DNA from: Fibrobacter succinogenes
GTDB lineage: Bacteria; Fibrobacterota; Fibrobacteria; Fibrobacterales; Fibrobacteraceae
Assembly: GCA_902768715.1 (NCBI GenBank)
Contig: CACXMH010000006.1
Span: 62,001-126,000 of the forward strand
Length of the DNA: 64,000 bases
Direction of reading: 5' to 3'
Shown: positions 35,518 to 45,336 of the stretch, piece after piece
Layout: each line of letters opens with the position of its first letter
Position numbering within the stretch: the first letter of the stretch is position 1
Notes under the pieces: model-generated
Told to the model about the DNA's origin: nothing
What the model saw: the letters and a program-made list of their open reading frames with translations, nothing else
Databases searched by the model: none
Made by a program: the position numbers and the translations under genes

Positions 35518-36354
35518 ATGCTCTTTCTTCTTTTGACAATCGGTCCTGCCTTCCTTTTTGCCTGCGGAAACATCCTGGAAAAGTCCGGGGTTTCCACCGT
35601 CGGTAAGCGTACCGGCGGAACTTCCAGGCCCTGGGAATTTTTCAAGGGCGTCATTACCAACAAGTTCTGGTGGCTGGGCATCTGCTGCTCCGGCCTTGCC
35701 ACGCTGGGCTACTACATCGCCATGGCACAGTACGACCTGAGCCAGGTCCAGCCCATGATGGTCTTGAATCCGGTGCTTACCGCCCTGATGGGTTTCTGCA
35801 TCTTGAAGGAGGCCTTGACCAAGCGTATTGTGGTGGCTATCTGCTTTGTGGTGGCGGGACTCCTTTATTCCGTGGAAAACCTGGGTGAATCTACGGCCCT
35901 GCAGAACATTCCCATGTTGTGGGCCTATGCCGGTGGACTTTGCGCCGTCACGCTGTTTGCCCACCTTTTTGTGAAAGATCGTGAAATGGTGGATTCCCTG
36001 ATTATGGGCGTAGGTTTTGGGCTTTCAGCGGCGTTCTACAAGAGCCTGGCTATGGATTTCGATTTGGACCATATTGAGCTTTCGTCGGTAGCGAACCTGT
36101 TGCTGGACTTTAGGACTCTCGGTTACATTGCGACCTACGGGATAGCCTTCCTTTATTCTCAAATTTCGTTCTCCCGCGGGCGGGCGCTGTTCATTATCCC
36201 CTTCAGTGCCGCTGTAGGAGCGGCCGTTCCCACGCTGGCGGGTGCCCTGGTGTTCTCAGAAGCGTTCCCCATGGGCAAGGCCATTTCGGTTACCTTGGTG
36301 CTTATCGGTGCCTGCTTGTTTATTGTCCGTAGGCCCCGCCGCAAAAAATCTTAA
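35518..36354 (+). CDS. EamA/DMT-superfamily transporter
   Basis: 278 residues with about ten membrane segments and an internal repeat of the EamA kind: the helix FAC GNILEKSG at the start, YDLSQVQPMMVLNPVLTAL and FSRGRALFIIPFSAAVGAAVP as the family's repeated pattern. Drug/metabolite transporters of this group export small metabolites or move lipid-linked sugars; the substrate here is unknown. The ATG at 35518 is chosen over a TTG at 35506. Confidence 0.75.
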   Translation: MLFLLLTIGPAFLFACGNILEKSGVSTVGKRTGGTSRPWEFFKGVITNKFWWLGICCSGLATLGYYIAMAQYDLSQVQPMMVLNPVLTALMGFCILKEALTKRIVVAICFVVAGLLYSVENLGESTALQNIPMLWAYAGGLCAVTLFAHLFVKDREMVDSLIMGVGFGLSAAFYKSLAMDFDLDHIELSSVANLLLDFRTLGYIATYGIAFLYSQISFSRGRALFIIPFSAAVGAAVPTLAGALVFSEAFPMGKAISVTLVLIGACLFIVRRPRRKKS

Positions 36355-36427
36355 GCCCCTGTTAGTTCCAGAGATCTTTTTCTCGTTTTTTTATATATAT
36401 TCATTTATTATGGGCCGAGGAGATGCC

Positions 36428-39208
36428 ATGAAATCCACAATCTTGTTTTTGCAGTTTGCAGTTGCTGCATTTTTTATGGCCTGTTCTTCGGGCAGTAATT
36501 CCACTACGGTAGAAGAAATGGATTTGGAAGAGTCCGAAGATCGGGGACGGAGCGGTAGTTCATCCTCTGGAACGCAGGATCCCGAAAAGCAAATCGCGAC
36601 TTCAATAATCTTTTCCGAGGTAGATCCGGTCAATCTCGTTTACAAGGACCACGAAGGCGATGATGCTGGTTGGGTAGAACTTTTGAACCCGACAGACAAG
36701 ACCATCAATTTGTCAGGGATGGCTCTGACGAATTCCCCAAAAGAATCGGCGAAGTGGACTTTCGGAAAGGCTTCGATTAAACCAGGCGAAACAATGCTAG
36801 TGTTCTTGTCGGGCAAGGACCTACCCGATTATGTTGCACCCCATGATTCCGTTGATTTGATTGGTAATGGCTGCTGGGTTTGGACTGATTCTCAAAATAC
36901 CCCTGTCAAGGGCCAAAGCACGGTTCAGTACTTGAATGGTGACCACCCTTGTTTTGATGAATCGGGTGTTCGAAAGTTTGGTGGCAAAATGCGCTTTGGC
37001 GAAAATACGGAACTAGGCTGGCATTCTATCTCGTTCTTTGTGGGAGTCGGCGATAGGGGAAATGCTGAAGACGCAAGAGATATAAGCAAGGCCAACGAAA
37101 TTCTACTTACCGGCTATATCGAAAAAGACAGGCAACTTCAACTGCGTCTTGCCCAAGCTGACTTGGATGACTGGAAGGGCTGGGCCAAGGCCCTTACGGG
37201 GACTGGAGATTCATCCTACACCTACCGTGTAAATCTTCCCACAGGTTCCACGCTTCCAGATTTGGCCCATATTTACGGCACTCGCTTTAGCCCAGATGAT
37301 CAGGAAATGCGATCTTTGACTTTCAAGGTGGATTCCTATATCGCGCGGAATCGGGGTCACGAACCTCATGCGAATTTCAAGTTGGACAAATCGGGCGGCA
37401 GGCTATTCTTGATAAACAAGGATGGCAATGTGACTGATTCTGTTACCTATCCGGAGCTCCCTCTCGGCAAGAGCTGGAGCCGTAGCACAAACGGCTGGGG
37501 TTATGCGGAACCGTCGCCGTTTACCTATGGCCAAAAAACCGTTGTGGCAAAACGCGAACCCAGTCCCGAAAAAAAGGTTTCCTTCCCGGCATCTGGATTC
37601 TACAGTTCTGCTTTTACCATAAACCTTTCTAGTTTGCCGAACGTGCGCTGTGAAACGGGCGGCTATACGCCTACAGAAAAAAGTTCCCATCAAGATAATA
37701 TCACGATTAACAAGACTACCGTACTTCGTTGCGCAAGTTTTGCTGCGAACAGTGTCGCCAGCGATGTGGTGACCCGCACATACGTATTCGAAACGCAACC
37801 CCAAACGCCCGTAGTATTCTTGACAGCCAATCCCAGGTCCCTGTTCGACCCCGATACGGGCATCTACATGGAAGGGCCCAATGCCCAGGCGAAAGAACCG
37901 CATTTTGGAGCGAACTATTGGGAAGACAAAGAAATACCAGTTTTTGTAGAACTTCTGGAAAAAGGCAGTAAGACACCCGCTTTCGCAAAAAATGCAGGTT
38001 TCCAGATTTTCGGAAATTACAGCCGTGCCAATGCCAAAAAGTCGGTGGCCATCGTGTTCCGCGAAAAATACGGTGACAAGCGACTGGAATACCCGCTGTT
38101 CCCGGATTTCCCGAATCTCAAGAAGTTCAAGGTGTTCTTGTTGCGTAGCAACGGAAGCAATTTTGGGAGTGACTATATCCGCGACAGGCTTTGCAGCTCC
38201 GTGTCCGAGGGATTGAATGTAGATTACCAGCGGGGTCGCGGCGTTGTGGTCTATTACAATGGGGAATACTACGGGATCCACAATATTCGGGAACGCTCAA
38301 CGGAATACTATTTCGAAACCCATTATGGTTTGAATGCCGACGAGATAGATTTGTTGAAGGCGGACAATTCTGCTACGGCGGGATCTCCGGCGGATTACGT
38401 GAACCTCATGAACTATCTTGAAAATCACCATCTGAATAGTGAAGACAACTACAGTTATGTTGCCGACCAGATTGATGTTGACAATTTTATTAATTACATC
38501 CAGACGGAACTGTTCATGAACAATCGCGACTGGCCCGCCAATAACCTGAAAAAATGGCGTGGCACAAATCCCAAGACCAAGTGGAAATGGTTCATTTACG
38601 ATATGGATTTCGGGTTCGGCAACGAGTACAGCGAGTTCAAGAATAACATATTCGAATTTGCGACGGCCGAAGATGGACCCGACTGGCCAAATGGCCCGGC
38701 TTCTACCTTGTTGCTTCGCAGGCTTTTGGAAAACGCAAAGTTCAAGCTGGCTTTTGTCAATCGCTTCCCGGTACTTTTGGCGATGAATTTTGAAACAAAT
38801 AGACTGCTTGTCCGTATTAATATCATGATGAATGAGATAGAATCAGAAATTTCAAGAGATCAGAAACGATGGGGGCTCAATACCTCTTATATGAGTGGGC
38901 AGTTGGACAAGATGAAGACCTTTGCAAAAACTCGTCAGAGTGTTATTTTGTCGGAAATGACGGAATTTTTCGGTCTGGGCGAAACAGTCGAAACGACTCT
39001 TTCTGTTAGTGGTTCGGGGAAGATTCTGGTCCATAATTTGCCTTTGGATAAGTCGTCTATGACGGTCTCTTTCTTCAAGGGGACGCCGGTCACCATTACG
39101 GCCCAGGAGAACGGAGGTACGTTTGTTGGCTGGAAGGACGGTGTCAAAGAAAAGACACGCGTTGTAATGCCTGGGGAAGTGGATTCGCTGACGGCGATTT
39201 TTAAGTGA
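36428..39208 (+). CDS. CotH-kinase family lipoprotein with lamin-tail domain
   Basis: 926 residues from the ATG at 36428, which has GAGGAG 7 bases upstream. Lipoprotein signal peptide (AAFFMAC), Ser/Gly linker, then a lamin-tail (LTD) domain (about 55-200; DDAGWVELLNPTDKTINLSG, ALTNSPKESAKWTF), a chitobiase-C/Fn3-like domain (about 380-460; FPASGFYSSAFTINL), and a CotH kinase domain (about 470-810) with the conserved FIYDMDFGFGN (about 722-732). A Listeria-repeat-like beta domain (ITAQENGGTFVGW) closes it. CotH proteins phosphorylate protein or glycan substrates in spore coats; function in Fibrobacter is unknown. Two shorter CotH lipoproteins are at 59742 and 60968. Confidence 0.83.
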   Translation: MKSTILFLQFAVAAFFMACSSGSNSTTVEEMDLEESEDRGRSGSSSSGTQDPEKQIATSIIFSEVDPVNLVYKDHEGDDAGWVELLNPTDKTINLSGMALTNSPKESAKWTFGKASIKPGETMLVFLSGKDLPDYVAPHDSVDLIGNGCWVWTDSQNTPVKGQSTVQYLNGDHPCFDESGVRKFGGKMRFGENTELGWHSISFFVGVGDRGNAEDARDISKANEILLTGYIEKDRQLQLRLAQADLDDWKGWAKALTGTGDSSYTYRVNLPTGSTLPDLAHIYGTRFSPDDQEMRSLTFKVDSYIARNRGHEPHANFKLDKSGGRLFLINKDGNVTDSVTYPELPLGKSWSRSTNGWGYAEPSPFTYGQKTVVAKREPSPEKKVSFPASGFYSSAFTINLSSLPNVRCETGGYTPTEKSSHQDNITINKTTVLRCASFAANSVASDVVTRTYVFETQPQTPVVFLTANPRSLFDPDTGIYMEGPNAQAKEPHFGANYWEDKEIPVFVELLEKGSKTPAFAKNAGFQIFGNYSRANAKKSVAIVFREKYGDKRLEYPLFPDFPNLKKFKVFLLRSNGSNFGSDYIRDRLCSSVSEGLNVDYQRGRGVVVYYNGEYYGIHNIRERSTEYYFETHYGLNADEIDLLKADNSATAGSPADYVNLMNYLENHHLNSEDNYSYVADQIDVDNFINYIQTELFMNNRDWPANNLKKWRGTNPKTKWKWFIYDMDFGFGNEYSEFKNNIFEFATAEDGPDWPNGPASTLLLRRLLENAKFKLAFVNRFPVLLAMNFETNRLLVRINIMMNEIESEISRDQKRWGLNTSYMSGQLDKMKTFAKTRQSVILSEMTEFFGLGETVETTLSVSGSGKILVHNLPLDKSSMTVSFFKGTPVTITAQENGGTFVGWKDGVKEKTRVVMPGEVDSLTAIFK

Positions 39209-39218
39209 TTCTGACGTC

Positions 39219-39276
39219 ATAGCGGGCTGCGACCCGCTATTTTCTGCTTTCGTCATGGCGGGCTCCGACCCGCCAT
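39219..39276 (+). repeat. two tandem perfect hairpins with GTCAT flank
   Basis: ATAGCGGG/CCCGCTAT (39219-39240) and ATGGCGGG/CCCGCCAT (39255-39276), both with 6-base loops (CTGCGA and CTCCGA) and both preceded by CGTC. They follow the CotH gene and may terminate it, but they share the GTCAT flank with the hairpins at 8856, 14301, 24999 and 25070. Confidence 0.75.
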
Positions 39277-39288
39277 CTAGCATTTTTC

Positions 39289-39294
39289 TACATT
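39289..39294 (+). promoter_or_regulatory. candidate -10 element of the polysaccharide operon, leaderless ugd
   Basis: TACATT followed by G, after a T-run, lies 9 bases before the ATG at 39304, with no Shine-Dalgarno. It would be the main promoter of the polysaccharide operon. Confidence 0.45.
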
Positions 39295-39303
39295 GTAATT
39301 ACT

Positions 39304-40674
39304 ATGAGTTTCAGTACCAAGATTCTATGCATTGGTGCGGGTTACGTCGGTGGCCCTACCATGACTGTTATTGCTGATAAATGCCCCGATGTCAAGGTGA
39401 CTGTGGTGGATATTAACCAGGCCCGTATCGATGCCTGGAACAGCGAGAACCTCCCGATTTTTGAACCGGGTCTCGACGACGTGGTGAAGCGTGCTCGCGG
39501 CCGCAACCTCTTCTTTAGCACTGACATTCCTGCAGCCATCAAGGAAGCGGACATCATCTTTGTTTCGGTAAACACCCCGACTAAGACTTTTGGTCATGGT
39601 GCCGGCAAGGCCTCGGACTTGCAGTACTGGGAAAAGACCGCCCGCAACATTTTGGAAATTGCCGACGAAGGCAAGATTATCGTGGAAAAGTCCACCCTGC
39701 CGGTGCGTACCGCCGCTGCCATGGAACGAATCTTGAACAGCAACGACAAGGGCCTGCACTTTGAGGTTCTATCGAACCCGGAATTCCTAGCCGAAGGAAC
39801 AGCCATCAAGGATCTGTTTGAACCGGACCGCGTGCTTATCGGGTCCCACCAGACGGAGTCAGGCCTGGCCGCTTGCCAGAAACTGGTGGATGTGTATGCC
39901 CACTGGGTTCCCCGTGATCGTATCCTCACGACCAACCTCTGGAGTTCCGAACTCACCAAGCTTACCGCCAACGCCTTCTTGGCCCAGCGTATCAGCTCCA
40001 TCAACTCCATCAGTGCCCTTTGTGAAAAGACCGGCGCCGATGTTGATGAGGTGGCCTACGTGATGGGCAAGGATACCCGCATCGGCTCCAAGTTCCTCAA
40101 GGCCTCCATCGGCTTTGGCGGTAGTTGCTTCAAGAAGGACATCTTGAACCTGGTGTACCTGTGCGGCTATTACGGACTCCCGGAGGTGGCTGCTTACTGG
40201 GAATCGGTGGTGAAGATTAATGAATGGCAGACCCACCGCGTGGTGGACCGCATGCTGGAGACCATGTTCAATACCATCGCCGGCAAGAAGATTGCGGTGT
40301 TCGGCTTTGCCTTCAAGGCCAATACCGGTGATACCCGCGAAAGCCCGGCGAACCTGGTGGTCCGTGACCTGCTCAACGAACATGCGATGCCGGTGGTGAC
40401 CGACCCCAAGGCTATTCCTGATGCCAAGCGCGATCTGAAGGACGTGTTGGACCAGGTGACATTTGAAGAAGACCCCTACAAGGCTGCCGAAGGCGCTCAT
40501 GCCGTGGTGGTCTGCACCGAATGGAAATGCTTTGCCGAACTGGACTGGAAGCGAATTTATAGCTCCATGGCCAAGCCCGCCTTTGTGTTTGATGGTCGTA
40601 ACATCTTGGATGCTACGGCGCTCCGGAAGATTGGTTTTGAAGTGTCTAGTATTGGAAAGGGGAAGGCTGAGTAG
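39304..40674 (+). CDS. ugd: UDP-glucose 6-dehydrogenase, eukaryote-type
   Basis: 456 residues. NAD-binding [11 protein letters not shown] at the start, [33 protein letters not shown] with the catalytic Cys at 275, and the C-terminal domain with [15 protein letters not shown]. It oxidises UDP-glucose twice to UDP-glucuronate. The length and motifs such as [14 protein letters not shown] and [19 protein letters not shown] are those of animal and plant UGDH rather than the shorter typical bacterial Ugd. It opens the polysaccharide operon and supplies UDP-glucuronic acid. Confidence 0.95.
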   Translation: MSFSTKILCIGAGYVGGPTMTVIADKCPDVKVTVVDINQARIDAWNSENLPIFEPGLDDVVKRARGRNLFFSTDIPAAIKEADIIFVSVNTPTKTFGHGAGKASDLQYWEKTARNILEIADEGKIIVEKSTLPVRTAAAMERILNSNDKGLHFEVLSNPEFLAEGTAIKDLFEPDRVLIGSHQTESGLAACQKLVDVYAHWVPRDRILTTNLWSSELTKLTANAFLAQRISSINSISALCEKTGADVDEVAYVMGKDTRIGSKFLKASIGFGGSCFKKDILNLVYLCGYYGLPEVAAYWESVVKINEWQTHRVVDRMLETMFNTIAGKKIAVFGFAFKANTGDTRESPANLVVRDLLNEHAMPVVTDPKAIPDAKRDLKDVLDQVTFEEDPYKAAEGAHAVVVCTEWKCFAELDWKRIYSSMAKPAFVFDGRNILDATALRKIGFEVSSIGKGKAE

Positions 40675-40676
40675 GA

Positions 40677-41801
40677 ATGCTCGATTACCTTGTTATTGGA
40701 GCGGGTCTATTTGGTTCGGTCTTTGCGCATGAAGCGCATAAGCGGGGCAAGAGCGTCCTCGTGATTGATCGTCGCGACCACATTGCAGGTAATGTCTATA
40801 CGGAGAATGTGGGTGGGATCAATGTCCATAAGTATGGAGCCCATATTTTCCATACCAGCAACAAGGAAGTTTGGGATTATATCCAGCAATTTGCGGAGTT
40901 TAACCGCTATACCAATAGCCCTGTCGCCCGCTACAAGGACGCTCTCTACAATTTACCCTTCAACATGAACACTTTCACCCAGATGTGGGGTGTCAAAACG
41001 CCGGCTGAAGCCCAAAAAAAGTTGGACGAGCAGAAGGCGGAGGCGATTGCTGCTTTAAATGGCCGTGAGCCTGCTAATCTGGAAGAACAGGCCTTGTCGT
41101 TGGTTGGACGCGATATATACGAAAAGCTCATCAAGGGCTATACCGAAAAACAGTGGGGTCGCAAGTGTACAGAACTCCCTGCGTTCATTATCAAGCGCTT
41201 GCCCGTGCGTCTGGTTTTTGACAACAATTACTTTAATGACAAGTATCAGGGAATTCCTGTGGGTGGGTACACCCAGATTGTGGAGAAAATGCTGGATGAC
41301 GTAGAAGTTCGCCTGGGTGTAGATTTTTTCAAGGAACGTGGTGCACTTACGGAGAATGCGAAAAAGATCGTTTTCACGGGCATGATTGACGAGTATTACG
41401 ATTACAGGTTTGGTGAACTCGAGTATCGCAGCCTTCGCTTTGAAACGGAAGACTTGCCGCAAGAGAATTTTCAGGGCAATGCCGTGGTCAACTACACCGA
41501 GGCTCAAGTACCTCACACCCGAATCATTGAACATAAGCATTTTGAGTTCGGGTGCCAGGGCGGAAATGTAACGGACCATACGGTTATAACGCGCGAATAT
41601 CCGGCAACTTGGAGGCGGGGCGACGAACCCTATTATCCCATGAACGACGAAAAGAACAATGCGCTCTACGCCAAGTACAGGGCCTTGGCCGATACTGAGG
41701 CAAACGTGATTTTTGGTGGCCGCCTGGGGATGTACAAGTATTTTGACATGCACCATGTGATTGCGGAAGCGCTAGCATGTGTCGGGAAGGAGTTTGGGTA
41801 A
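40677..41801 (+). CDS. glf: UDP-galactopyranose mutase
   Basis: 374 residues. FAD-binding LVIGAGLFGSVFA with VLVIDRRDHIAGN, then HKYGAHIFHTSNKEVWDYI, YTEKQWGRKCTELPA and the final VIFGGRLGMYKYFDMH, all hallmarks of Glf. It converts UDP-galactopyranose to UDP-galactofuranose, so the polymer probably contains Galf. It begins 2 bases after ugd. Confidence 0.95.
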   Translation: MLDYLVIGAGLFGSVFAHEAHKRGKSVLVIDRRDHIAGNVYTENVGGINVHKYGAHIFHTSNKEVWDYIQQFAEFNRYTNSPVARYKDALYNLPFNMNTFTQMWGVKTPAEAQKKLDEQKAEAIAALNGREPANLEEQALSLVGRDIYEKLIKGYTEKQWGRKCTELPAFIIKRLPVRLVFDNNYFNDKYQGIPVGGYTQIVEKMLDDVEVRLGVDFFKERGALTENAKKIVFTGMIDEYYDYRFGELEYRSLRFETEDLPQENFQGNAVVNYTEAQVPHTRIIEHKHFEFGCQGGNVTDHTVITREYPATWRRGDEPYYPMNDEKNNALYAKYRALADTEANVIFGGRLGMYKYFDMHHVIAEALACVGKEFG

Positions 41802-41804
41802 CCG

Positions 41805-42767
41805 ATGTTTGATTCGTTTGTCATATTCGGCGGTAGAGGATTTATAGGGGCCCATATGCAGCGGTTGCTTCGGGAGAAATACCCGCAGGCCAGGGTATAC
41901 GTGGCCGACTTGCTTGCCGATGGTTCTGAATATTCGCAAAAGATTGATGTCCGCAAACCGATTGAGATGCAGGGAACTTTTGGTCCCAACACTCTTATTT
42001 TCAACTTTGCGGCAATTCATCGTACTCCAGGGCATCCGGATTATGCCTATTTCGAGACGAATATCCGCGGTGCAGAAAATGTTTGTGATTTTGCGCGAAA
42101 GCATGGAATCGACAAAATCGTTTTTACGAGTAGCATTGCCCCCTATGGCGCTGCCGAGGAACTGAAGACGGAAGAAACTCTCCCGACCCCCAATACGCCT
42201 TATGGAATTTCCAAGTTGGTTGCCGAGAAGATCCATCGTGAATGGGCCGCCGAGAATGCAAATCGCAGACTTTCCATAGTTCGTCCGGGAATCGTATTCG
42301 GTACAGGTGAAAATGGCAATATGACCCGCCTGTACAGGGGACTTGCCAGCCGCAAGTTTGCCTATGCGGGGCGCAAGGACACTATCAAGGCTTGCATCTA
42401 TGTGAAGGACTTGGTCCGCGTAATGCTTGCCATGGCCGAAAACGATTCTGCCCCGAAGGTGCAACTCTACAACTGTTGCTATTATCCGTCATTCACCATT
42501 GAGCAAATTTGCGACACCATGATGCAGGCCACCGGAATGAAACGCCATGTTCCGTACATTCCCAAGAAGCCCATGATGGCTGCAGCGACTGTGGCTGGGA
42601 TGCTTGGTGGCTTGGGCCTGGGTATATGTCCTGCCCGCGTGAAGAAACTTATGATTTCTACCAACATAGACGGACAGAAGTTGGCAAAGGATTATTCCCT
42701 TAGTTATTCTTTGGAAGTTGCGTTTAAGGATTGGTTCAAGGACTGCGGGGAGAAAGAACTGGTATGA
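41805..42767 (+). CDS. NAD-dependent epimerase/dehydratase (SDR)
   Basis: 320 residues. Rossmann motif FGGRGFIGAHM near residue 7, FTSSIAPYG and the active-site pair in YGISK (about 138-142; Tyr/Lys). Extended SDR family, nucleotide-sugar epimerase or reductase type; the exact reaction is unclear. It lies 3 bases after glf and its stop overlaps the DUF4422 start. Confidence 0.85.
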   Translation: MFDSFVIFGGRGFIGAHMQRLLREKYPQARVYVADLLADGSEYSQKIDVRKPIEMQGTFGPNTLIFNFAAIHRTPGHPDYAYFETNIRGAENVCDFARKHGIDKIVFTSSIAPYGAAEELKTEETLPTPNTPYGISKLVAEKIHREWAAENANRRLSIVRPGIVFGTGENGNMTRLYRGLASRKFAYAGRKDTIKACIYVKDLVRVMLAMAENDSAPKVQLYNCCYYPSFTIEQICDTMMQATGMKRHVPYIPKKPMMAAATVAGMLGGLGLGICPARVKKLMISTNIDGQKLAKDYSLSYSLEVAFKDWFKDCGEKELV

Positions 42768-43534
42768 GTGTTAACGCCAAGATAATTGTCGCAACGCACA
42801 AGGCATATCAGATGCCGGCCGATTCCATTTACGTTCCCGTCCAGGTTGGTGCCGAGGGTAAGGCATCCTTGGGCTACGTCGTGGACAACACGGGCGACAA
42901 TATCAGTGCAAAGAACAAGAACTATTGCGAGCTTACCGGCCTTTACTGGGCCTGGAAAAATATGGATGCCGACTATATTGGCCTTGCCCACTATCGCAGG
43001 CATTTTTCTGTAAGGTCTAAGGGTGACAAGTGGGCTTCGATTTTGACGGCTGAGGAGTTGGCGACTTTAGTCCAAGGCTTTGACGTTATCTTGCCAAAGC
43101 CTAGGAATTATTTCATAGAGTCAAATTATTCACAATATGTCCACGCCCATCATGCCATAGATTTGGATACGACACGGGAAATCATTTCGGAAAAATATCC
43201 TGGGTATCTGAAGGCTTACGACGCCTACATGAAACGGACCATCGGGCACCGTTTCAACATGTTTATCATGAAAAAGGAAAAGTTTAACGATTATTGCAGT
43301 TGGCTTTTTGATATCCTGTTTGAACTGGAAAAGCGGCTGGACATATCTCAGTACAACCAGAACGATTCTCGCGTATTCGGTTTCGTAAGTGAGCGGCTCA
43401 TAGACGTGTGGCTGGAAACCAATTCTATCAAATACAAGGAAATTCCCTGTATGTTTATGGAAAAGCAGAATTGGATTGTGAAAGGCTTTAATTTCTTGAA
43501 GCGGAAATTTGGGGTTTCTTTATGCAAGCGATAA
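42764..43534 (+). CDS. DUF4422 capsular polysaccharide protein (putative glycosyltransferase)
   Basis: 256 residues from the ATG at 42764 overlapping the epimerase stop (ATGA). The segments KIIVATHKAYQMP, NYCELTGLYWAWKN and DYIGLAHYRRHF are the DUF4422 signature found beside Glf in capsule and O-antigen clusters. Members are thought to be glycosyltransferases, possibly galactofuranosyl, on the basis of that context only. The next gene starts 13 bases before its stop. Confidence 0.8.
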   Translation: MSVNAKIIVATHKAYQMPADSIYVPVQVGAEGKASLGYVVDNTGDNISAKNKNYCELTGLYWAWKNMDADYIGLAHYRRHFSVRSKGDKWASILTAEELATLVQGFDVILPKPRNYFIESNYSQYVHAHHAIDLDTTREIISEKYPGYLKAYDAYMKRTIGHRFNMFIMKKEKFNDYCSWLFDILFELEKRLDISQYNQNDSRVFGFVSERLIDVWLETNSIKYKEIPCMFMEKQNWIVKGFNFLKRKFGVSLCKR

Positions 43535-45336
43535 TTTTGGCGGCCGGAATGGGCAAGCGTCTTGGTGAATATACCAAGAATAATACAAAGTGCATGGTCC
43601 CAGTAAACGGGACGCCCTTGATTGATCGTACGCTTAATCAGCTGAGCAAACTGGACTTGAACCGTGTTGTAATCGTTGTTGGCTATGAAGGCCAAAAACT
43701 GATGGACTATCTTGGCACGGAACGTAACGGATTGCGGATAGAGTATGTAAATAACCCGATTTATGACAAGACGAACAATATTTATTCGCTTGCACTTGCG
43801 AAAAAGCAACTTCAGGAAGATGATACGCTCCTTATCGAAAGCGACCTGATCTTTGACGACGGGATGTTCGACCTTCTCTTGGATAATCCGTTCCCCAATT
43901 TGGCCCTGGTCGCAAAATATGAGACCTGGATGGACGGCACCATGGTCAAGATTGACAGGGACAACAATATCGTCAATTTCGTGACGAAGGCCGCATTTGA
44001 CTATGATGAAGTCAACAGCTATTACAAGACGGTCAACATCTACAAGTTCAGCAAGGAATTCTCCTGCTCTAAGTATGTTCCCTTCCTGGATGCTTATAGC
44101 AAGGCCGTAGGCAACAACGAGTACTACGAGAACGTCTTGCGAATCATTTCGTTCCTGAGCAAGAGCGACCTGAAAGCCCTGCCGATAACCAACGAAAAGT
44201 GGTACGAAATTGACGACAAGCAGGACCTTGACATTGCCGAGGCGCTGTTTGCGGGAGAGAAGGATATTCTCCGCAAGTATTACGGCCGTTATGGCGGATT
44301 CTGGCGTTTCCCGAAGATGCTGGATTATTGTTATCTGGTGAACCCGTATTTCCGTTATTCCCGCATCATTGACGAGATGAACGCCAACTTCAAGACTCTC
44401 GTTGGCGAATATCCCTCTGGCATGAAGGTCAATACCCTTCTCGCCTCTAAATGCTGGGGAGTGAAGGAAGAGTATGTGATACCCGGCAATGGCGCTGCCG
44501 AACTGATTAAGGCTCTGATGGAGGAACTTCCTGGCACGCTGGGTGTGACCCGCCCCACCTTCGAGGAGTATCCAAACCGCCGCAATCCGGAAACCCTTGT
44601 TACGTTCGTTCCAGGCAATGCCGACTACCGCTATTCGGCGCAGGACCTGATGGATTTCTTTGGCAAGAACCGCGCCGACAACCTGCTACTGATCAATCCT
44701 GACAACCCGTCGGGAAACTTTATCCCCAAAAAGGATATCTTGGCGTTGGCCGATTGGTGCGAGAAAAAGGGAATTCGCCTGATTGTAGATGAAAGCTTCG
44801 TAGACTTCAGCCATGGCTACGAAGAAAATACCCTTCTGGATGACAGGATTTTGGAGGCTTACCCTCACCTGGTGGTGATGAAGAGCATTTCCAAGAGCTA
44901 CGGCGTTCCTGGAATCCGCCTGGGTATCCTCTGTTCGGCAGATAAGGGCCTTATTGCCAAAATGAAGAAGACCGTGAGTATCTGGAATCTCAACAGTTTC
45001 GCCGAATTCTTCATGCAGATCTATACGAAGTATGAAAAGGACTACAAGGCGGCCTGTGAGCAGTTCATCAAGGAAAGGGATGCCTTTGGAGATGAACTGC
45101 GCAAGATCAAGTTCTTGAGGGTGATGCCGTCGGAAGCCAATTACTACCTGTGCGAAATTCTTCCGCCCAAGAAAGCGAATGAACTTGTACTCACGATGCT
45201 CAAGAAGTACAACATACTGATGCGCGATTGTAGCGACAAGAAGGGATTTGACGGCAAACAGTACATGCGAATCGCAGTCCGTAGCCACGAAGACAATGCA
45301 AGACTTCTCAATGCCTTTAAGGAACTAGACAAGTGA
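43522..45336 (+). CDS. fused sugar/choline-phosphate-type nucleotidyltransferase and PLP aminotransferase
   Basis: 604 residues. Residues 1-245 are a LicC/PntC-like cytidylyltransferase: AIILAAGMGKRLGEYTKNNTK, NPIYDKTNNIYSLALAK, IESDLIF and WYEIDDKQDLDIAE. Residues about 260-604 are a class I/II aminotransferase of the HisC/CobD type: GNGAAELIKAL, INPDNPSGNFI, VDESFVDF and KSISKSYGVPGIRLG with the PLP Lys at about 458. CobD-like enzymes decarboxylate threonine- or serine-phosphate; joined to a CTP transferase this could make a CDP-aminoalcohol. Alternatively the pair could serve a phosphonate or amino-sugar route. LicD and an ornithine-cyclodeaminase-like enzyme follow. The combination is confident, the product is inference. 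Confidence 0.88.
   Translation: MQAIILAAGMGKRLGEYTKNNTKCMVPVNGTPLIDRTLNQLSKLDLNRVVIVVGYEGQKLMDYLGTERNGLRIEYVNNPIYDKTNNIYSLALAKKQLQEDDTLLIESDLIFDDGMFDLLLDNPFPNLALVAKYETWMDGTMVKIDRDNNIVNFVTKAAFDYDEVNSYYKTVNIYKFSKEFSCSKYVPFLDAYSKAVGNNEYYENVLRIISFLSKSDLKALPITNEKWYEIDDKQDLDIAEALFAGEKDILRKYYGRYGGFWRFPKMLDYCYLVNPYFRYSRIIDEMNANFKTLVGEYPSGMKVNTLLASKCWGVKEEYVIPGNGAAELIKALMEELPGTLGVTRPTFEEYPNRRNPETLVTFVPGNADYRYSAQDLMDFFGKNRADNLLLINPDNPSGNFIPKKDILALADWCEKKGIRLIVDESFVDFSHGYEENTLLDDRILEAYPHLVVMKSISKSYGVPGIRLGILCSADKGLIAKMKKTVSIWNLNSFAEFFMQIYTKYEKDYKAACEQFIKERDAFGDELRKIKFLRVMPSEANYYLCEILPPKKANELVLTMLKKYNILMRDCSDKKGFDGKQYMRIAVRSHEDNARLLNAFKELDK

Noticed and set aside
36242-36427. Upstream extension of the CotH/lamin-tail gene into the transporter gene
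   Set aside because: It overlaps the EamA-like coding end in another frame, and the ATG at 36428 has a strong ribosome site plus a clean lipoprotein signal.
39219-39276. Simple intrinsic terminator after the CotH gene
   Set aside because: Two near-identical hairpins share the GTCAT flank with repeats elsewhere and lack an immediate T-run, so they are listed as repeats, though they may still help termination.
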